DNA of 50,350 nt. Origin: an uncultured Lachnospiraceae bacterium. Lineage in GTDB: Bacteria; Bacillota; Clostridia; Lachnospirales; Lachnospiraceae. This document shows positions 15,986 to 25,165 of the stretch, piece after piece; within the stretch, counting starts at the first letter, position 1, and each line of letters starts with the position of its first letter. A program made the position numbers and the translations under genes. Below the pieces are notes generated by a model. That model saw nothing but the letters and a program-made list of their open reading frames with translations, was not told the DNA's origin and searched no databases. The stretch is taken from NCBI GenBank assembly GCA_910578825.1, contig CAJTSB010000022.1, forward strand, positions 1 through 50,350. The letters are read 5' to 3'.

Positions 15986-18157
15986 ATGTCAGTAAAAATA
16001 GCATTGGCTGGAAATCCCAACAGTGGGAAGACAACATTATTCAATGCGCTCACCGGTTCCAATCAGTTTGTCGGAAACTGGCCAGGCGTTACAGTTGAGA
16101 AAAAGGAGGGAAAATTAAAGGGATATCAGGATGTTACGGTAATGGATTTACCAGGAATTTATTCCTTGTCACCTTATACGCCTGAGGAAGTGGTGGCGAG
16201 GAATTATCTGATACAGGAGCGGCCGGACGCTATTATAAATATCGTTGATGGAACGAATATGGAGAGAAACCTGTATCTCTCCACACAATTGATGGAGCTT
16301 GGCATTCCGGTTGTCATGGCTGTTAATATGATGGACATTGTGTCGAAAAACGGAGATAAGGTACATACCGGAAAACTGAGTGAGAAACTCGGCTGCCCGG
16401 TTGTGGAAATCTCTGCATTGAAAGGCAGCGGTATCAAAGAGGCTGCAGAGAAGGCCGTGGAATCAGCGCGGCAGAAAAAAACAGTGAAACCTGTACATCA
16501 ATTTGCGCCGGAAGTGGAAAGGGTGTTGAAAGCCATTGAAGATAAGATTGTTTCTGATGTGGCGGAGGAACAGAGGCGTTTCTTTGCTGTGAAACTGTTG
16601 GAGAATGATGGTAAGATTGCCATGCAGATGAAACATGTGCCGGATGTGACTGAGGAAATCCGTATGATTGAGAAGGAGATGGACGATGACACGGAGAGTA
16701 TTATTACCAATGAGCGTTATATGTATATTTCTTCCATAATCAGGGAGTGCTGTACGAGCTGTCGGAAAGAAAAGACCAGTATTTCCGATAAGATTGACCG
16801 AATTGTGACAAACCGTTTTCTTGCGTTGCCGATCTTCGCAGCAGTCATGGCAATTGTCTATTATGTATCGGTCACTACGGTCGGGGACAGGGCAACGTCT
16901 TTTGTAAATGACAGCGTATTCGGTGAGGGATTTCATCTGTTTGGGATGGAAAATATTCATGTTCCGGCAATCCCGCATCTCATTTTAAGTGGTTTGGAGG
17001 CGATTGGCTGTGCATCCTGGCTGCAGGGCCTGGTGGTAGATGGCATCGTCGCAGGTGTGGGTGCGGTGCTGGGATTTGTGCCGCAGATGCTGGTACTGTT
17101 TTTCTTCCTTGCTTTTCTGGAGAGTTGTGGGTATATGGCGAGGATTGCATTTATTATGGATCGCATCTTCCGCAGATTTGGACTTTCCGGAAAATCTTTT
17201 ATTCCGATGTTGATTGGAACCGGGTGTGGTGTTCCAGGCGTCATGGCATCCCGAACAATTGAAAATGACAGGGATCGCAAGATGACGATAATGACAACGA
17301 CATTTATTCCGTGCGGTGCAAAATTGCCAATTATCGCTTTGATTGCAGGAGCGTTTTTTGAGAATGCATGGTGGGTTTCTTTTAGCGCGTTTTTTGTGGG
17401 AATAGCGGCAATTATCTGTTCTGGAATCATCTTGAAAAAGACACGTATGTTTGCGGGAGAGCCGGCGCCCTTTGTGTTGGAGCTGCCGTGTTACCATATG
17501 CCTGCTGTCGGAAATGTGCTCAGGAGTATGTGGGAGCGTGGATGGTCTTTCATTAAGAAAGCCGGAACGATTATTCTGTTATCGACCATCTTTGTATGGT
17601 TTACAACTTATTTTGGATGGGTGGACGGACAGTTTCGTATGCTTGAGGATATGGAGATTGAGCACAGTATTCTTGCAGCTATTGGAAATGTACTTGCCTT
17701 TATATTTGCACCGCTTGGATGGGGAGACTGGAAATCAGCTGTGGCAGCCATCACGGGGCTTGTTGCGAAGGAAAATGTGGTTGGCACGTTTGGAATTCTG
17801 TTTGGATTTGCGGAAGTGGCAGAGGATGGCGCCGGGATATGGGGAACGCTTTCTGCACACCTGACAGCGGCAGCCGCGTATTCTTTCCTGGTATTTAATC
17901 TGTTGTGTGCGCCCTGTTTTGCAGCAATGGGTGCGATTAAGCGAGAGATGAACAATACGAAATGGTTTCTGTTTGCGATTGGATATCAATGCGTTCTTGC
18001 CTGGGGGATTGCTTTGTGTATTTATCAGATCGGAACATGGGTTATGACAGGTATCTTCGGGTTGGGAACAATAGTGGCAATCCTTCTCATCCTTGGGTTT
18101 ATTTATTTGATGGCGCGCCCCTGTAAGGAGGAAAAATATATCGTAAAATCTGCTTGA
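15986..18157 (+). CDS. feoB: Ferrous iron transporter FeoB
   Basis: A 723-residue inner-membrane Fe2+ importer with a cytosolic G domain. G1 is GNPNSGKTT (9-17), G3 DLPGIYSLSPYTPEE, G4 NMMD, and G5 SALKGSG. A helical GDI-like linker follows. The membrane part starts near residue 270 and carries the Gate repeats; the first has the conserved IGTGCGVPGVMASRTIEN with FIPCGAKLPI, the second LLCAPCFAAMGAIKRE. The ATG at 15986 has AAGGAG 7 bases upstream; those at 15959 and 15980 are poorly spaced. No third FeoC-like gene follows. Control by the adjacent DtxR-family protein is inferred from the palindromes. Confidence 0.95.
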   Translation: MSVKIALAGNPNSGKTTLFNALTGSNQFVGNWPGVTVEKKEGKLKGYQDVTVMDLPGIYSLSPYTPEEVVARNYLIQERPDAIINIVDGTNMERNLYLSTQLMELGIPVVMAVNMMDIVSKNGDKVHTGKLSEKLGCPVVEISALKGSGIKEAAEKAVESARQKKTVKPVHQFAPEVERVLKAIEDKIVSDVAEEQRRFFAVKLLENDGKIAMQMKHVPDVTEEIRMIEKEMDDDTESIITNERYMYISSIIRECCTSCRKEKTSISDKIDRIVTNRFLALPIFAAVMAIVYYVSVTTVGDRATSFVNDSVFGEGFHLFGMENIHVPAIPHLILSGLEAIGCASWLQGLVVDGIVAGVGAVLGFVPQMLVLFFFLAFLESCGYMARIAFIMDRIFRRFGLSGKSFIPMLIGTGCGVPGVMASRTIENDRDRKMTIMTTTFIPCGAKLPIIALIAGAFFENAWWVSFSAFFVGIAAIICSGIILKKTRMFAGEPAPFVLELPCYHMPAVGNVLRSMWERGWSFIKKAGTIILLSTIFVWFTTYFGWVDGQFRMLEDMEIEHSILAAIGNVLAFIFAPLGWGDWKSAVAAITGLVAKENVVGTFGILFGFAEVAEDGAGIWGTLSAHLTAAAAYSFLVFNLLCAPCFAAMGAIKREMNNTKWFLFAIGYQCVLAWGIALCIYQIGTWVMTGIFGLGTIVAILLILGFIYLMARPCKEEKYIVKSA

Positions 18158-18182
18158 AAACTCACTCCTGTTATATTAAAAT
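18154..18182 (+). promoter_or_regulatory. Probable promoter of the GH30 gene, overlapping the feoB stop
   Basis: TTGAAA (18154-18159), a 17-base spacer and TAAAAT (18177-18182). A transcript from here would begin near 18189, after the 5' arm of the hairpin at 18165-18223. Confidence 0.5.
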
Positions 18183-18223
18183 TCAGGATAAGGACATCCT
18201 TGAAATAATAAAAATAACAGGAG
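18165..18223 (+). promoter_or_regulatory. RNA hairpin able to hide the GH30 ribosome-binding site
   Basis: CTCCTGTTAT (18165-18174) is perfectly complementary to ATAACAGGAG (18214-18223), which contains part of the AGGAGG. An inner stem (18182-18189 with 18196-18204, one bulge) sits inside. Only transcripts coming from feoB would contain both arms. Confidence 0.5.
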
Positions 18224-18237
18224 GAAGGGAGAAGATT

Positions 18238-21200
18238 ATGATGTACAAGAAAAGACATTTCAGGCGTTTCCTGGCAGGAATGCTGACCGGCGTCATGCTG
18301 ACTGGCGCTGTGGGTGTACAGGTTCCGGCAATGAGCGTACACGCCGCAGTACAGGGGGCAGTCGGAGAGGTTGCCGTGAATCCCCAGATTCATTACCAGA
18401 CATTGAAAGGATGGGGGACTTCCATGTGCTGGTGGGGCAATGTCATTGGCTCCTGGGGGAATACGGATTTCAATGGAAATGGAAGGCCGGATCGTGAGGA
18501 GATTGCCGAACTGGCATTTTCTCCGGAATATCTGAACTTCAACATTGTTCGCTACAATGTGGGCGGCGGCGATAAGGAGGACACGTCTATTAAGCGTGTG
18601 GAAGGGCTCGTGCCCGGATGGACCAAAGACATGACCGGGACAGAAGACGGAACCGGAACGTTTGACGCGGAGACATTTTATGCGAAAAAGACAGAAGAAA
18701 TGAGTGACGCCGGGCAGCTCTGGATGCTGGAGCAGGCAAATAAGTGGAGGAAAGATACGGCGGAAAAGAACCATACCCCAAACGACATCATCAATGAGGT
18801 ATTTTCCAATTCACCGCCTTACTATATGACAAATTCCGGCAGCTCTACCGGAGGCGTGAACGCGGCGTCTAACTTAAAAGAAGAAAATTACGATGCTTTT
18901 GCACTTTATATGGCAAGAGCTGCCAAATGGATTGAGAACGATCTCAACGCCAAATTCGGCACGCATGTGGATTATATAGAGCCCATGAACGAGCCGGATA
19001 CAAATTACTGGAGCAATGGCAGCAACAAGCAGGAGGGATGTACGTTCAAGCCGGGAACAGAGCAGTCGAATATGTTTCTGGCAATGCAAAATGCGCTTGG
19101 AGCAGAGGAATTTGACGGCGCGCTGGATAACATTAAGCTTACGGGTACCGATGAGACGGCATTGTCAAATGCCATCAATTCGTTTAACAAGCTGACTGCG
19201 GATGCCAAAAACAGCATACCGACGATTGGCGCCCATACATACAGCGGAAGCGACAGCGAGCGCCATACTCTGCGCAAGCTGGCGGCATCCTACGACAAAG
19301 AACTGTGGATGTCTGAAATCACCAGAGGTAATTATGATACGCACAGCCACGATTCTATGGCGGATACGAATACCAAAGAACAGAGCGAAGGCATTATGGC
19401 GGATTTAAAATATATGCAGCCTTCCGCATGGGTGGCATGGCTGGTTGCAGACAGTGAATATGAATGTCTGCATAGGGATGAAAGCTGGGGGCTGATTCAT
19501 TGTGTATTCGAATCTGACGGTCCTGTACCAGACTATCATACCAGCCTCGTAAACAGCGATGGCAGTCCCAAAGACGGCGTTCCAGAGGAAGGCTACTGGG
19601 CAATCAGCAAGCAGCTTTATACCATGATGCAGTACAGTAAATACTTAAAGGCTGGTTACACAATGATTGAGATTGCGGACAAAGATATGTGCGCGGCAGT
19701 TTCTCCTGATGGGAAGGAGCTTGTCATTGTGGCGCAGAGTTTCTCGGGGAACCGTAATACGACCGTAGATTTGTCGTCATTCAGGAGTCTGAAAACGGCA
19801 CAGGTCTACCGGACTTCCGATGAAGAGAACTGTGAACTGGTTGAGACACAGGATGTCACGGGCGGTATTCTAAACGTTTCGCTTCCGGAGAATTCCGTCG
19901 CAACTTATGTGATTCCGGTAGAAACAGATATGCGCAATTATAAGAAAATTGTGGAAGGTGACATAAAGACGCCTTCTGAAACCGGCGTGACGGTATCGGA
20001 TATGGATAAATTTACTTATACAGGGACCTGGACGAATCAGAGTACCACGGATAAGGAAGCGACGGCAACCTTCACGTTCCGCGGAAAACGCGCGGCACTG
20101 TATGCGGCAAAAGGTGTGAAGGGAGCGCTTGTCAACGTATCCGTGGACGGTGGAACGCCCCAGCAGGTGGATCTTCAGGCGGAGGCGGAGATTCCAGCCG
20201 CTATGATATGCGATACCGGAGCATTGGCGGAAGGAGAGCATACGATTGAGGTAACAATTGACGCTTCGTCGGGTGAGAAATCCTCCCTGTCGTTAAGCCG
20301 TGCGGAAATCATCTGTGGTGAGGTTTCCCTGCAGAATAAGCCGACGATACGTAAGGTTGTAGTATATGACGGCGCGCTGCGTGTCAATTTTGACGAGGTC
20401 ATTGGCAGCAATTCCTATACGGTAAAATATGGAACAGCAGAGGGAAATCTGACTCAGACAGAACATGTAGCTGTGAATACGGCTGTTATTAACGGGCTTA
20501 CCAATGGAACGACTTACTATATACAGGTGGAAGACAGTCTGGGCGGAATCTCGAATCTGGTAGCGGCAACGCCGCAGGTTCCGGACGGAAATCTGTGTTA
20601 TTTCGTGGATGCAGGCGCGTCAAATATTACTTCTCTTGCGTCTGACGAGCAGTTTGGAAGTTACAACAGCGTGTTGGATCAGGAATATGGGGAAGACCCT
20701 GTATCGGGAAGAAATTGGGGATATATAGGAAGTGACAGTTCCGCCTATTATACGACTTCCGACCGCTGGACCAGCGTGCGGGAATGTGCGGCAGGGATGG
20801 AGTATAAGTTTGAGCTGCCGGCGGGAACATACAATGTCATCGTTGCCATGAAAGATCCCTGGAACAATGGCAGTCGTTATACAGATATTCTTATCAACGA
20901 GGAGAAAAAAGACGAGGGTCTTGTTCCATCCACCGGGGTTTTCAAAAATTATAAGACTACGCTGGCGGCAGATGGAACCTTGAGCGTTAAAGCAGTCAAA
21001 GGCGCCGGAAACAGTAACCAGAGCCCGATGATCAGTTTTATTATGATTGCGGAATATAATGAAAATGACACCACGCCGATGGAAGTTGCTGAACAGCCGA
21101 TAATAAATACGGTAAGCGGCGTTATCCCACAGTTTCCGAAGACGGTAAAGGCGGCAACTCTGGGCGGAGGAACGATGGATGTGCCTGTCGTTTCCTGGAA

Positions 21201-22626
21201 AGCGGTTACAGCAAAACAGTTTGAAGGCGCAGAGTATACGACGGTTTCCGTAAACGGCAAGGCAGCGGTAAACGGCAAATCCTGCAACATTGTGCAGACG
21301 GTGCAGATAGTGCCGGAAGACGTGCAGTATTTCATAGACTGTAACCAGGCAGATTCCAAACAGTATGCGGCATTGGATGCGGCAGTGGCATTGAAGAATG
21401 AAACGGCGGATAAATCATACACCGCGGGCTCCTGGGGGTATTTGTCCTCCGCCAGTGGATATGACGGGAATGACTCGTACAGCAGCGGATGGTACGACCC
21501 GGCAGACGATAAGATTCAATATAAGGTTCCTCTGGACGCAGGCGCATATGCCGTTGCATTTGGATTCAATGACTGGTGGTTCGAGAGTACGAAGAAAATA
21601 CGTCCGATAAATCTTAAAGCATATTTTGATGACTCTGAGTCGGCAGCAGAAGACTGGGGTACTTATGAAGTCAAGGGCAGCAGACAGGTAGCAGTGGAGG
21701 ATCTGAAGTTAAACAGCGGATCGGACGTTACACTTTCTCTGGAACGGGGAACGGCGGATGCGCCGTTGTTGAGCTGGATTTCCATTCAGAAAAAGACAGG
21801 AATTGACCGCAGCGCACTGAAAACGCAGTTGAACCTTGCCGGGGTGCTGAAACAATCAGAGTATACACAGCAGACGTTTGCAGTTGTTGAGACTGCGGTG
21901 GCTACAGGAATGGCACAGCTTTTACGTTCTGATGCTACACAGGTGAGTGTAAGCCGTGCGGCCGAGGCAATCCGCACAGCGATTGCAGGATTGAAGAAAC
22001 CGGGAGAAATCGCACCGCCCCAGGGCGAGCCTGGAGGAAAAGACCCCCAACCGAAACCAGACGTTCCGAAAAAGGGAACAGCGCTCAAGTCAGGTAAAAA
22101 TACGTTCAAGGTAACGAAGGAGAAATCAGAGCTTGCATTTGTTAAGACAACGAGTACGGCTAAGACATTCCAGATTCCAAAAACCGTAAAGATTGGCGGA
22201 TTCACTTACAAGATAACTTCGGTGGCGGCGAATGCATTTAAGAATAATAAGAAATTGCAGAAGGTAACCATCGCAAACAATGTCACCTCCATTGGAAACG
22301 GCGCCTTCAGAGGCTGTAAGAATCTTAGCAAAGTTACAGTTGGAGATAAGGTGACCGCCATCGGAAACAATGCGTTTATGGACTGTAAGAAACTCAGCAG
22401 CGTAACGATTGGTAAGAATGTCAAGAAGATAGGCAAAGAAACCTTTAAGAACTGTGTGAAACTTAAAACAATTAAAGTAAATTCAACAAAACTTACCAGC
22501 GTAGGCAGAAATGCCCTTCGGAAAATAAATGCCAAAGCCAGGATTAAAGTACCCTCGAAGAAATTAAAAGCATACAAAAAGCTGTTCAAAGGAAAAGGAC
22601 AGGGGAAAAAAGTCAAAATTTATTAG
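18238..22626 (+). CDS. Large secreted GH30-family O-glycosidase with malectin-like modules and BspA-type repeats
   Basis: A 1462-residue extracellular enzyme. Residues 1-36 are a signal peptide. The catalytic domain (about 45-470) starts LKGWGTSMCWWGNVIGSW, typical of the GH30 O-glycosyl hydrolase set that includes endo-beta-1,6-galactanases. Acid/base Glu252 lies in EPMNEPDTNYW and nucleophile Glu360 in ELWMSE. Then come a beta domain, an FN3-like domain (about 700-780), two malectin-like carbohydrate-binding modules (about 785-950 and 1035-1180, each with WGY and an aromatic-rich strand) around a Big_4-type linker, a FIVAR-like helical region, and BspA-type leucine-rich repeats (about 1325-1430, IGNGAFRGCKNL and IGNNAFMDCKKL). 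The exact substrate is inferred. No LPXTG is visible. It ends at a strong terminator. Confidence 0.85.
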   Translation: MMYKKRHFRRFLAGMLTGVMLTGAVGVQVPAMSVHAAVQGAVGEVAVNPQIHYQTLKGWGTSMCWWGNVIGSWGNTDFNGNGRPDREEIAELAFSPEYLNFNIVRYNVGGGDKEDTSIKRVEGLVPGWTKDMTGTEDGTGTFDAETFYAKKTEEMSDAGQLWMLEQANKWRKDTAEKNHTPNDIINEVFSNSPPYYMTNSGSSTGGVNAASNLKEENYDAFALYMARAAKWIENDLNAKFGTHVDYIEPMNEPDTNYWSNGSNKQEGCTFKPGTEQSNMFLAMQNALGAEEFDGALDNIKLTGTDETALSNAINSFNKLTADAKNSIPTIGAHTYSGSDSERHTLRKLAASYDKELWMSEITRGNYDTHSHDSMADTNTKEQSEGIMADLKYMQPSAWVAWLVADSEYECLHRDESWGLIHCVFESDGPVPDYHTSLVNSDGSPKDGVPEEGYWAISKQLYTMMQYSKYLKAGYTMIEIADKDMCAAVSPDGKELVIVAQSFSGNRNTTVDLSSFRSLKTAQVYRTSDEENCELVETQDVTGGILNVSLPENSVATYVIPVETDMRNYKKIVEGDIKTPSETGVTVSDMDKFTYTGTWTNQSTTDKEATATFTFRGKRAALYAAKGVKGALVNVSVDGGTPQQVDLQAEAEIPAAMICDTGALAEGEHTIEVTIDASSGEKSSLSLSRAEIICGEVSLQNKPTIRKVVVYDGALRVNFDEVIGSNSYTVKYGTAEGNLTQTEHVAVNTAVINGLTNGTTYYIQVEDSLGGISNLVAATPQVPDGNLCYFVDAGASNITSLASDEQFGSYNSVLDQEYGEDPVSGRNWGYIGSDSSAYYTTSDRWTSVRECAAGMEYKFELPAGTYNVIVAMKDPWNNGSRYTDILINEEKKDEGLVPSTGVFKNYKTTLAADGTLSVKAVKGAGNSNQSPMISFIMIAEYNENDTTPMEVAEQPIINTVSGVIPQFPKTVKAATLGGGTMDVPVVSWKAVTAKQFEGAEYTTVSVNGKAAVNGKSCNIVQTVQIVPEDVQYFIDCNQADSKQYAALDAAVALKNETADKSYTAGSWGYLSSASGYDGNDSYSSGWYDPADDKIQYKVPLDAGAYAVAFGFNDWWFESTKKIRPINLKAYFDDSESAAEDWGTYEVKGSRQVAVEDLKLNSGSDVTLSLERGTADAPLLSWISIQKKTGIDRSALKTQLNLAGVLKQSEYTQQTFAVVETAVATGMAQLLRSDATQVSVSRAAEAIRTAIAGLKKPGEIAPPQGEPGGKDPQPKPDVPKKGTALKSGKNTFKVTKEKSELAFVKTTSTAKTFQIPKTVKIGGFTYKITSVAANAFKNNKKLQKVTIANNVTSIGNGAFRGCKNLSKVTVGDKVTAIGNNAFMDCKKLSSVTIGKNVKKIGKETFKNCVKLKTIKVNSTKLTSVGRNALRKINAKARIKVPSKKLKAYKKLFKGKGQGKKVKIY

Positions 22627-22632
22627 TAAAAA

Positions 22633-22670
22633 CCCCCGCCGGTTGGAGAAGATCTCCAATCGGCGGGGCA
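22633..22670. terminator. Bidirectional terminator between the GH30 and PqqD-like genes
   Basis: A 16-bp GC-rich stem (22634-22649 with 22653-22668, one G-U pair) has a 3-base loop. AAAAA precedes it and a T-rich run follows, so it serves both convergent genes. Confidence 0.85.
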
Positions 22671-22686
22671 TTTATATCTGCTGATT

Positions 22687-23034
22687 TTATTTTTGTTTGA
22701 CATATCCGATAAATTTATTATCATACAAAATCTGGATATATTTAACCAGTCTTGGAACCAGGGGTTCCGCATCTTCTCCAAACTGTGCAGATACAAGTTT
22801 GGAAATCTCATGGACATTGCGCACGCCGTCCATCTGCTGCCAGACATAGCTTCCATATTTGTCCAGCGTAATATGGCTGACGCGGGGACGCTTGAATACT
22901 TTCTGTGCAATCCAGTTATAGAACCCTTTGTTCTCCATATGAACAGTCACAATGCCTTTTTTACTTGTATCCCAGGTGTTTGCAGGACTGCAGACCGGAA
23001 TGAAATCCATGAAATTTTTTTTCGTCTTTCTCAC
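22687..23034 (-). CDS. Stand-alone PqqD-family protein
   Basis: A 115-residue soluble protein whose second half has the PqqD/RRE-like winged-helix pattern: ITLDKYGSYVWQQMDGVRNVHEISKLVSAQFGEDAEPLVPRLVKYIQILYDNKFI. PqqD-type domains bind peptide substrates for radical-SAM or other modifying enzymes. None is encoded in the window. The GTG at 23034 is chosen because AAAAGGAG lies 7 bases upstream; an ATG at 23055 would place that site inside the gene. It follows the OPT transporter gene by 47 bases on the same strand and probably shares its transcript. That link suggests a peptide-handling role, but this is inference. Confidence 0.72.
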   Translation of the reverse strand: MRKTKKNFMDFIPVCSPANTWDTSKKGIVTVHMENKGFYNWIAQKVFKRPRVSHITLDKYGSYVWQQMDGVRNVHEISKLVSAQFGEDAEPLVPRLVKYIQILYDNKFIGYVKQK

Positions 23035-23081
23035 ACAGATGCTCCTTTTAACCATTTGCGCTGCATTTTGTTATTCAGCGA

Positions 23082-25022
23082 TTATTTTGCTTTCTTTGTC
23101 TTGCGGTAGCAGAAGGACCACAGACTTAAGGTCAACAGTGCGAATGCGACGAGTCCGAGGATGTTGCCAAAGTTCATATTTGAAAGAACCGGAATCGCCC
23201 CGGGAAGGGCAGAGCCTATGATATCGCCGACATTGCTGCTACCTGCAGGGATGATGGCAAGGATGGCAAGGAAGATACCGACCAGACCTTCTCCTGCGAT
23301 TAAGCCGGAGGAGAACAGGATACCGTTGGAATCTGCGTCTTTGATCTCTTTCTCGCTGGCATTCTTTTTCTTTTCTACAATCAACTTAACGATACCGCCA
23401 ACCATCATCGGTGTGCTTAAGTGGATGGGCAGATACAGACCAATGGCAAATGGAAGTACCGGAATACCGAGGATTTCCACGACAATGGCGATAAATGCGC
23501 CGATGCCGACCAGAGTCCAGGGCAGGTTGCCATCCATAACGCCTTCCACAATCATCTTCATCAATGTTGCCTGTGGAGCGGGGAGCTGTGCCTTGCCGTA
23601 GCCCCATGCAAGATGCAGCAGGTAGAGAACGCCGCCGATGGCAAGGGAGGAGGCAAGTACGCCTACAAGCTCACCAATCTGCTGTTTCTTCGGTGTTGCA
23701 CCTAAGATATAGCCAGTTTTTAAGTCCTGTGAAGTATCGCCTGCAATCGCTGCAACGATACAGATCACGCCGCCGATGGCAATTGCAGCGGTCATGCCGG
23801 GTTGTCCGGTCATGCCGGTTGCTTTCAGGGCGATGGTAGCCACCAATAAGGTAGCGATTGTCATACCGGAAACCGGATTGTTACTGCTTCCTACAAGTCC
23901 GACCATACGAGAGGAGACCGTAGCGAAGAAAAAGCCGAAGATAACAATCAGGAATGCTCCAAATAAATTAATCGGAATTACCGGAATAATCCAGATGGCA
24001 AGCGCCAGAACGACAACGCCGATCAGGATCACCTTGATATTCAAATCCTGGTTGGTACGCTCGTCTGTAATTTCACCCTTGCCAAAGCCCTTCATTGCCT
24101 CGCGGAACGTTTTGATAATCAGAGGCAGGGACTTAATCAGGCTCATAACGCCGCCGCAGGCAACGGCGCCAGCGCCGATGTATTTGATATAGTTTGTCCA
24201 GATGGCAAAAGAGCCGCCTTCCGCATAGAGCTGTGCGATACTGACGTCTGCCGGGAACATAACAATATCGCCGCCGAATAATACGATCAATGGCATCAGT
24301 ACAAACCAGCCCAGGATACCACCGCAGAACAGATAGGAAGAAATCTTGGGTCCGCAGATGTAGCCCACACCGAGAAGCGCCGGAAGTACGTCCATACCAA
24401 CACCGGAGCCCTTGTATACCGGAATCTCATAATGAACTTCGCTGGGGAATACTTTCAATCCATCGGTAATAAATTTGTATGCTGCTGCAATTCCCAGACC
24501 TGCAAATACGGTGGAGGCTTTGGCTCCGCCCTCTTCACCAGCCATCAGGACTTCTGCGCAGGCTTTTCCTTCCGGATACGGAAGTGTGCCGTGTTCCTGA
24601 ACAATCAATGCTTTTCTTAAAGGTACCATAAACAGGATACCAAGCGTACCGCCGATAAATGCGATTACGGCAATCTCAATCAGGGATGGGGAAGATGTGC
24701 CCCACTCGGACGCCCAGAGGAATAATGCGGGCAGGGTAAAAATTGTACCTGCCGCTACGGATTCTCCGGCGGAACCGATGGTCTGTACCATGTTGTTTTC
24801 CAAAATGGAATCCCTTCCTAAAATAACGCGGATGATTCCCATGGATAATACCGCGGCCGGAATGGATGCCGATACCGTCATCCCCACGCGGAGACCCAGG
24901 TACGCGTTTGCTCCGCCAAACAGAACTGCCAGGAAAATTCCAAGTATGATGGAAGTTGCCGTAAACTCAGGAAGTGTCTTGTTGGCGGGAACAAATGGTT
25001 TGAATTCTTTGTTCTCATTCAT
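23082..25022 (-). CDS. OPT-family oligopeptide transporter
   Basis: A 646-residue polytopic membrane protein of the oligopeptide-transporter (OPT) superfamily, which imports peptides by cation symport. The N-terminal ATSIILGIFLAVLFGGANAYLGLRVGMTVSASIPAAV and the later NMVQTIGSAGESVAAGTIFTLPALF are hallmarks of the bacterial branch. About 15 hydrophobic segments can be counted. GGAG precedes the ATG. It has its own promoter (25056-25084), divergent from the NSS transporter, and is followed by the PqqD-like gene. The substrate range cannot be read from sequence. Confidence 0.93.
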   Translation of the reverse strand: MNENKEFKPFVPANKTLPEFTATSIILGIFLAVLFGGANAYLGLRVGMTVSASIPAAVLSMGIIRVILGRDSILENNMVQTIGSAGESVAAGTIFTLPALFLWASEWGTSSPSLIEIAVIAFIGGTLGILFMVPLRKALIVQEHGTLPYPEGKACAEVLMAGEEGGAKASTVFAGLGIAAAYKFITDGLKVFPSEVHYEIPVYKGSGVGMDVLPALLGVGYICGPKISSYLFCGGILGWFVLMPLIVLFGGDIVMFPADVSIAQLYAEGGSFAIWTNYIKYIGAGAVACGGVMSLIKSLPLIIKTFREAMKGFGKGEITDERTNQDLNIKVILIGVVVLALAIWIIPVIPINLFGAFLIVIFGFFFATVSSRMVGLVGSSNNPVSGMTIATLLVATIALKATGMTGQPGMTAAIAIGGVICIVAAIAGDTSQDLKTGYILGATPKKQQIGELVGVLASSLAIGGVLYLLHLAWGYGKAQLPAPQATLMKMIVEGVMDGNLPWTLVGIGAFIAIVVEILGIPVLPFAIGLYLPIHLSTPMMVGGIVKLIVEKKKNASEKEIKDADSNGILFSSGLIAGEGLVGIFLAILAIIPAGSSNVGDIIGSALPGAIPVLSNMNFGNILGLVAFALLTLSLWSFCYRKTKKAK

Positions 25023-25055
25023 TTTATTTACTCTCCTTTGCTTTGTTATGTATGT

Positions 25056-25084
25056 ATTTTAACAAAAGTGTAATAAGTTGTCCA
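25056..25084 (-). promoter_or_regulatory. Promoter of the OPT-PqqD operon
   Basis: On the minus strand TGGACA (25079-25084), a 17-base spacer and TAAAAT (25056-25061) lie 34 bases upstream of the OPT start codon. Confidence 0.6.
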
Positions 25085-25101
25085 CTTATTTAAACTTGGG
25101 A

Positions 25102-25130
25102 TTGTAAAATTTGTAGAAAATCAGTACAAT
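25102..25130 (+). promoter_or_regulatory. Promoter of the NSS transporter gene
   Basis: TTGTAA (25102-25107), a 17-base spacer and TACAAT (25125-25130). The leader would be about 30 bases and holds only the ribosome site. Confidence 0.65.
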
Positions 25131-25165
25131 AGGAGATATACAATTCAGAAGGAGTGGAGAAAATT

